Source: Rhodospirillaceae bacterium CCH5-H10 (GTDB lineage Bacteria; Pseudomonadota; Alphaproteobacteria; Reyranellales; Reyranellaceae). Taken from it: 10,803 nt of DNA. A program made the translations under genes and the position numbers. The DNA is taken from the NCBI GenBank assembly GCA_001557035.1, contig LSKJ01000691.1:1-10803 (forward strand), read 5' to 3'. Under the pieces are notes generated by a model. That model made no database searches, was not told where the DNA came from, and saw only the letters and a list, made by a program, of their open reading frames with translations. Shown here in pieces: positions 7,396 to 10,803 of the stretch (its first letter is position 1; the number at the start of each line of letters is the position of its first letter).

Positions 7396-8802
7396 CTAGG
7401 ACCGATGGCGCGCCAGTGGCAGCTGAAGAGAAACGCGCAGGCCTCCCGCCGGCGCCCTCGCGAAGGCAAGGCTGCCCCCATACAGCTCCACGAGCTCGCG
7501 CGTGATCGACAGGCCGAAACCGAAGCCTGGGGCGCTCTCGTCGAGTCGCTGGCCCGGTCGCAACAGATCGGGAACCTGTTCTGCCGAAAGGCCAGGCCCG
7601 TCGTCGTCGATCTGCAGTAGAACCACGCGGCCTTCGATGACGGCGTTCACGGCCACAGACCGCCGCGACCACTTGAAGGCGTTGTCCAGAAGGTTGCCCG
7701 CGATCTCGTCGAAGTCCTGCGGTTCGCACGCCACGGCCAGCCCGTCCGGTATGTCTGCCGCGAAGGCGATGGCGCGCCCGGCATAGACCTTCAGGAGGAC
7801 GGCGCCGAGATCGCGGATCGCCGGCGCGACCGGCGTCTGTGCGCGCGCCGGGCCGGCCAGCGCGGCCGCACGCGCCCGGCCGAGATGATGGCGGATGCGC
7901 CGCTCCATCGTGTCGACGAGGTCGGTGAGTGCGCGGCCGTCGTCGCCTTTCGCCGACAGTGCGAGGCCCAGCGTCGCCAGCGGCGTCTTCAGCCCATGGG
8001 CGAGGTTGGCGACATGGGCGCGGGCGCGTTCGAGGTTGATGGTGTTCTGCTTCAGGAGTGCGTTCAATTCGGCGACGAGCGGGCGTATCTCGGCTGGCTG
8101 TTCTGCGGGAACCAGCGCCTGCCGTCCTGCGCGCACATCGGAGATGGACTGGCGAAGCCGGTCGAGCGGTCGCAGTCCGAGGCGTACCTGGAACACGATC
8201 GCCAGCACCAGGGCCGCGCCCAGCACCAGCAGCGACAGGCCGAGCGTCGTCATCGCCTCTCGCAGAGGGCCCAATACAGCGGCACGCGGCGCCGTTGCGA
8301 CGATCTCGATGGGGGTGTTGCCGACGACGAGGCGCTGCACGCGGTAATGCAACGCCTGGCCGTTCGGACCCGGTCCATCTGCCGGGCGCGGCGGCGGCCC
8401 GGCACGGGGTGGCGGAGGCGGCGCTCCGGTCGATGCCGCGGGTGGCGGCGGGCGTGGGGGAGGCGGTGGCGGTGAGGTCGCCGGAACCTCGAGCGTGTCG
8501 AGGCCCAGCGCGCGCGCGCGCAGCACGTTGTGCGGTCCACTCACCTGCCAGTACCAGCCGCGCGCGGGCCGGTCGAAAGGCGGACCGTCGGCGCTGCCGT
8601 TCAGCGATAGCTGGCCGGCCGCATCGGCCTGCACCGTGGAGGCGAGGAAGTTGATTTGCGTGTCGAGGCGCTGGTCGATCTGGCCTTGCACGAAGCGATG
8701 CAGCACGAAGCCGATGACGATGGCGGCGATCACCAGCGCCACGGCGATGAACACCGAGGCGCCGATCAGCAGCCGCCGTCCCAGCGAGGCCGCCTGCGTC
8801 AT
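7396..8802 (-). CDS. PhoQ-like sensor histidine kinase with proline-rich periplasmic domain
   Basis: Inner-membrane sensor kinase partner of the response regulator encoded just upstream. The protein is 468 residues. A transmembrane segment at about 11-34 is followed by a periplasmic domain of about 150 residues and a second transmembrane segment at about 187-207. A HAMP-like region (LRPLDRLRQSISDVRAG) comes next. The phosphoacceptor is H269 in NLAHGLKTPL, a PhoQ-type H box. The ATPase domain shows the N box N370-LLDN374, a G1 box DDDGPG near 399-404 and a G2 box GFGFGLSI at 426-433. The periplasmic domain has an unusual polyproline stretch at 111-144, including PPPPPPRPPPP. The ATG at 8802 overlaps the regulator stop as ATGA, implying coupled translation; in-frame sequence further upstream lies inside the regulator gene. 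The stimulus is unknown; cations or antimicrobial peptides would fit the PhoQ/QseC class. Confidence 0.93.
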   Translation of the reverse strand: MTQAASLGRRLLIGASVFIAVALVIAAIVIGFVLHRFVQGQIDQRLDTQINFLASTVQADAAGQLSLNGSADGPPFDRPARGWYWQVSGPHNVLRARALGLDTLEVPATSPPPPPPRPPPPAASTGAPPPPPRAGPPPRPADGPGPNGQALHYRVQRLVVGNTPIEIVATAPRAAVLGPLREAMTTLGLSLLVLGAALVLAIVFQVRLGLRPLDRLRQSISDVRAGRQALVPAEQPAEIRPLVAELNALLKQNTINLERARAHVANLAHGLKTPLATLGLALSAKGDDGRALTDLVDTMERRIRHHLGRARAAALAGPARAQTPVAPAIRDLGAVLLKVYAGRAIAFAADIPDGLAVACEPQDFDEIAGNLLDNAFKWSRRSVAVNAVIEGRVVLLQIDDDGPGLSAEQVPDLLRPGQRLDESAPGFGFGLSITRELVELYGGSLAFARAPAGGLRVSLQLPLARHRS

Positions 8803-9467
8803 GCGCCTGCCGTCGCCGTCAGCCGGTAGCCGCGGCCCCTGACCGTCTCGATCGCGTCGCGGCCGATCTTGCGACGCAGGCGGGCGACGATGACTTCGAG
8901 CGAATTGGAATCGGTACCGACATCGCCCTGGTAGACCTTCTCGGTGAGGTCTCCGCGTTCGATCACCACTTCCTTGCGCAGGATCAGGCATTCGAGCACG
9001 CGCCATTCCAGCGCCGTGAGCTTGAGCGGCAGCCCGTCGAGCTCGAACACGCCGGTCTGTGCATCGAACGACACCGCGCCGCAGACGATCCGCGGGGTCG
9101 CGTGTCCGGTCGAGCGCCGCACCAGCGCGCGCAGCCGCATGATCAGCTCTTCGATGCGAAAAGGCTTGGTGAGGTAGTCGTCGGCGCCGGCCTTGAAGCC
9201 ATCGACCTTGTCGGTCCAGCCGTCGCGCGCCGTGAGGATCAATACCGGCAGTTGCCGGCCGGCCTTGCGCCAGGCACGCAACACCGTCGCTCCGGGGATT
9301 TTCGGCAGGCCGAGATCGAGCACAGCCGCGTCATAGGCTTCGGTCTCACCCATGTGCTGGCCGTCGACGCCGTCGGCGGCGATGTCGACGACGAAGTTCT
9401 CGTCGCGCAGCGCCCGCGCGATCTGCTCGGCGAGCGGGGCGTCGTCTTCGACGAGAAGGACCTTCAT
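8799..9467 (-). CDS. OmpR/PhoB-family response regulator (PhoP/QseB-like)
   Basis: DNA-binding two-component regulator of 222 residues, full length. The receiver domain shows the acidic pair D8/D9 in LLVEDDAP, the phosphoacceptor D51 in AAVLDLGLP, T79 in ILTARD and K101 in YLTKPF. The winged-helix domain has the usual landmarks LTALEWRVLECL, the recognition-helix segment NSLEVIVARLRRKIG, and the closing TVRGRGYRLT. The start is the ATG at 9467, giving MKVLLVEDD at the N-terminus; GGGGAAG just upstream can serve as a ribosome-binding site. The frame is open further upstream to 9530, but that would add a non-family leader. It is first in an operon with the kinase. The mirrored 11-base direct repeats at 9519-9560 are the kind of site this class binds, so self-regulation and control of the divergent OB-fold gene are likely. 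Confidence 0.95.
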   Translation of the reverse strand: MKVLLVEDDAPLAEQIARALRDENFVVDIAADGVDGQHMGETEAYDAAVLDLGLPKIPGATVLRAWRKAGRQLPVLILTARDGWTDKVDGFKAGADDYLTKPFRIEELIMRLRALVRRSTGHATPRIVCGAVSFDAQTGVFELDGLPLKLTALEWRVLECLILRKEVVIERGDLTEKVYQGDVGTDSNSLEVIVARLRRKIGRDAIETVRGRGYRLTATAGA

Positions 9468-9514
9468 GGCTTCCCCGGCCGTGGCGTGTGCCTCATCCCT
9501 GCTGAAGTAGCCGA

Positions 9515-9560
9515 CCGAAGCTGAATGCAAGCTGAACTGTTCGATTCAGCGTGCATTCGG
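9515..9560. promoter_or_regulatory. Candidate response-regulator operator: mirrored 11-bp-period direct repeats
   Basis: AGCTGAA occurs at 9519-9525 and 9530-9536, exactly 11 bases apart, the spacing bound by OmpR/PhoB-type dimers. The block 9521-9536 matches the reverse complement of 9545-9560 at 14 of 16 positions, with an 8-base spacer (9537-9544). Each direction therefore reads TTCAG-N6-TTC(A/G)G towards its gene. A further CCGAA at 9515-9519 and GCTGAA at 9501-9506 extend the left side. It sits between the divergent regulator and OB-fold genes. Confidence 0.65.
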
Positions 9561-9570
9561 AGGCGGATCC

Positions 9571-9576
9571 TATGTT
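9571..9576 (+). promoter_or_regulatory. Possible -10 element for the OB-fold gene
   Basis: TATGTT matches four of six bases of TATAAT and lies 10 bases downstream of the rightward repeat pair, with no good -35. This resembles PhoP-type promoters, where the regulator site replaces the -35 box. A symmetrical but weaker candidate for the leftward direction is CTACTT (9510-9505). Confidence 0.3.
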
Positions 9577-9596
9577 GAGGCCATCGCAACACTTAC

Positions 9597-9602
9597 AGGA
9601 GG
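9597..9602 (+). promoter_or_regulatory. Ribosome-binding site fixing the OB-fold gene start
   Basis: AGGAGG lies 8 bases before the ATG at 9611 and only 2 bases before an in-frame ATG at 9605. The spacing favours 9611 as the start. Confidence 0.75.
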
Positions 9603-9610
9603 CGATGGTC

Positions 9611-10105
9611 ATGACAAACTCAATCGTTCGTTCGACGTTCAAGCCGCGGCGCACCGCGGCCCTGGCACTAACCGGTGTGCTGCTGGCCGCCGGCATCGGC
9701 GGCATCGCAGTCGCCCAAACGCCGCCCCCGCCGCCCGCTCCCGTCGCCGGCCAGCCACAGGCCGTGATGCTGATCACGCCCATGCCGATCGCCAGGTTGC
9801 AGCCATCCGACGTCGTCGCCCTCAAAGGCAGCGTTGCCGAGATCTACGGCAACAAGTTCGTTCTGGAGGATGACAGCGGGCGCATGCTGGTCGATCTCGG
9901 TCCGCGCGGCGACGACCGGGTCGTCGTGACCAAGGGCGAGCAGGTTTCGGTGCAGGGCCGCTTCGACCGCGGCTTCGTGGCCGCCCAGGTGCTGTCGCGC
10001 GCCGATGGACGCAGCGAGGTGTTCGGCCCGATGGCGCCGCCGCCGCCGCGCGAGGCCGATCGCGGCCCGGGCCGCCGCCCGCCGCCGCCGCCCGCGCCGC
10101 GCTGA
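9611..10105 (+). CDS. Exported OB-fold stress protein, YgiW/YdeI-like, with proline-rich ends
   Basis: A predicted periplasmic protein of 164 residues. A signal peptide covers about 1-36 (KPRR, then a hydrophobic run from 15 to 34, likely cleavage at AVAQ). A proline stretch (PPPPPAP) follows. The OB-fold-like domain spans about 68-131: VALKGSVAEIYGNKFVLEDD, then SGRMLVDLG and VSVQGRFD. It compares by eye with E. coli YgiW, which reads VTLRGNIVERI, DASGTINVDID and VEIQGEVD. The C-terminus is low-complexity proline/arginine (PPPPRE ... PPPPPAPR). Known relatives are linked to stress tolerance and cationic compounds. The ATG at 9611 is chosen from AGGAGG spacing. It is divergent from the response regulator, as ygiW is from qseBC in E. 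coli, and is probably controlled by that regulator. A perfect 12-bp hairpin follows the gene. Confidence 0.8.
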   Translation: MTNSIVRSTFKPRRTAALALTGVLLAAGIGGIAVAQTPPPPPAPVAGQPQAVMLITPMPIARLQPSDVVALKGSVAEIYGNKFVLEDDSGRMLVDLGPRGDDRVVVTKGEQVSVQGRFDRGFVAAQVLSRADGRSEVFGPMAPPPPREADRGPGRRPPPPPAPR

Positions 10106-10116
10106 GGTTTCCACAG

Positions 10117-10145
10117 CGGCCTGAACGGCAGTTCCGTTCAGGCCG
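10117..10145 (+). terminator. Perfect 12-bp stem-loop between the two OB-fold genes
   Basis: CGGCCTGAACGG (10117-10128) pairs perfectly with CCGTTCAGGCCG (10134-10145) around a 5-base loop. It starts 12 bases after the OB-fold gene stop. The tail is only modestly T-rich (TCTCCTTCC, then TTTGTT), so it may be a partial terminator or a 3' stabiliser rather than a full stop before the next gene. Confidence 0.65.
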
Positions 10146-10175
10146 TCTCCTTCCGCTTTGTTCATGGAGTTCGCA

Positions 10176-10658
10176 ATGCCCGCCGATCATGTCAGCGTCT
10201 CCGGCGAGATACTGCATGTCTTCGCCCACCGCTTCGTCGTCCAGACCAGGGCCGGTGCGATCCTGGCCGACGTCACACCGCATGGTCTCGACCATGTCAC
10301 TCTCCGGGTCGGCGACACCGTCTCGCTCGAAGGCGAGTCCAAGCCGTCCGAACTGAAGGTGTCGCGCTTCACGCGCAGAGGCCGCACGGTGAGGATCGAG
10401 CACAAGAAGCCGCATCATCACCACGACCATCATCATGAGCACCCTCACGGGCCTGCCGATCCGGAAGTTGTGCTGAAGGCAGCGCGTGAGGCCGGCTACG
10501 AACCGGCCGCCGAACCGCGCCGCAAGCCCAGGCATTTCGAAGTGCTGGGCAAGCGCAACGGCCGCTACTCGGAACTGCACATCGAACTCGATGGCCGCAT
10601 TCGCAAGACCAAGCCCGTCGCCAGCCGCGATCCCAAATGGGAGCGCCTGGCGGCGTGA
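10176..10658 (+). CDS. OB-fold paralogue with histidine-rich linker and possible PepSY-like C-terminus
   Basis: A 160-residue protein that I do not recognise as a named family. Its N-terminal part, about 6-65, aligns without gaps to the OB-fold of the preceding gene: about 15 of 49 residues are identical, including G10, F20-V21, G27, L30, D32, P35, G37, V46, G52 and others nearby. It has no signal peptide, so it is predicted cytoplasmic. Residues 76-91 hold ten histidines in sixteen positions, with D84 and E88, a likely metal-binding segment. The C-terminal part (PRHFEVLGKRNGRYSELHIELDGRI) resembles a PepSY-type strand pattern, which is tentative. The ATG at 10176 is chosen because GGAG at 10165-10168 is well spaced; in-frame TTG (10158) and ATG upstream are less likely. 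It is probably co-transcribed in part with the first OB-fold gene, depending on the hairpin between them. Confidence 0.78.
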   Translation: MPADHVSVSGEILHVFAHRFVVQTRAGAILADVTPHGLDHVTLRVGDTVSLEGESKPSELKVSRFTRRGRTVRIEHKKPHHHHDHHHEHPHGPADPEVVLKAAREAGYEPAAEPRRKPRHFEVLGKRNGRYSELHIELDGRIRKTKPVASRDPKWERLAA

Positions 10659-10697
10659 GACGGCTGTTGCAGCGATCGTCACTGAGTCGAGGAACCG

Positions 10698-10803
10698 ATG
10701 TCCTTCCTGCCTGCCAGCGTCACGCCCATCGTCCTGCTGCTGATTTCGAACGTCTTCATGACGTTCGCCTGGTACGGGCACCTGAAGTTCACCGACAAGC
10801 CGC
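10698..10803 (+). CDS. DUF486 family small membrane protein (DMT-like), 3'-truncated by the window
   Basis: The visible 35 codons read MSFLPASVTPIVLLLISNVF, then MTFAWYGHLKFTDKP, matching the conserved start of DUF486 proteins (LLLLLSNVFMTFAWYGHLK). Members are about 110-115 residues with four predicted membrane helices, related to drug/metabolite transporter halves; their function is not established. The first membrane segment covers about residues 8-27. The start ATG at 10698 has GAGGAA a few bases upstream. It lies 39 bases after the His-rich OB-fold gene on the same strand, so the two could share a transcript. Confidence 0.85.
   Translation, partial: MSFLPASVTPIVLLLISNVFMTFAWYGHLKFTDKP

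Noticed and set aside
8400..8475. Possible tandem repeat or mobile insertion in the GGT/GGC-rich stretch
   Set aside because: The codons vary irregularly and keep the kinase frame. This is a coding polyproline low-complexity region, not a discrete repeat element.
7396..9006. N-terminal extension of the kinase into the regulator gene
   Set aside because: The extra 68 residues are an out-of-frame reading of the regulator's DNA-binding domain. The ATG at 8802 gives a normal membrane-segment start.
8799..9467. Assigning the symbols qseB/qseC or phoP/phoQ
   Set aside because: Domain type and context are similar, but orthology within the OmpR family cannot be decided by eye.
9822..10781. A 319-residue leftward frame opposite both OB-fold genes
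   Set aside because: It has no recognisable domain, and the opposite strand has ribosome-binding sites, a signal peptide and paralogous OB-folds.

Overview
The window is GC-rich and densely coded, with a Bug-type solute-binding protein, a CoxL-like molybdoenzyme subunit, a DUF486 protein and GC-rich palindromic intergenic repeats. This points to an alphaproteobacterium with a metabolically versatile soil or water lifestyle. That placement is inference from gene content and base composition; no rRNA or marker gene is present. Ten protein genes are supported: eight complete, one cut at each edge. No non-coding stretch exceeds 300 bases. I saw no tRNA, rRNA, CRISPR array, transposase or phage gene.

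Left part (1-3676). A molybdopterin-binding subunit of the xanthine dehydrogenase/aldehyde oxidase family runs rightwards, but its N-terminal part is missing. The first 42 bases of the window are an exact inverted copy of bases 183-224 inside the same gene, so the apparent start is very probably created by a fold-back junction. Two REP-like palindromes in opposite orientation fill the gap to a convergent glutathione S-transferase gene. That gene is divergent from a D-2-hydroxyacid dehydrogenase gene.

Middle part (3640-7366). A leftward two-gene operon encodes a YtcJ-like metal-dependent amidohydrolase and a CobW/COG0523 GTPase, joined by a 4-base GTGA stop/start overlap. The GTPase gene overlaps the end of the convergent dehydrogenase gene by 37 bases. 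Divergent from the operon is an orphan Bug-family periplasmic binding protein with a Tat-like signal.

Right part (7396-10803). A leftward PhoP/QseB-type response regulator and a PhoQ-like histidine kinase overlap by ATGA. Transcribed away from them are an exported YgiW-like OB-fold protein and a second OB-fold protein without a signal peptide, carrying a histidine-rich linker and a possible PepSY-like tail. The intergenic region holds 11-base-periodic direct repeats arranged as a mirror-image pair, as expected for a regulator controlling both directions. The layout resembles the E. coli ygiW / qseBC neighbourhood. The tandem OB-fold pair, with its His-rich second member, is the most unusual part of the window. 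The window ends inside a DUF486 small membrane protein gene.
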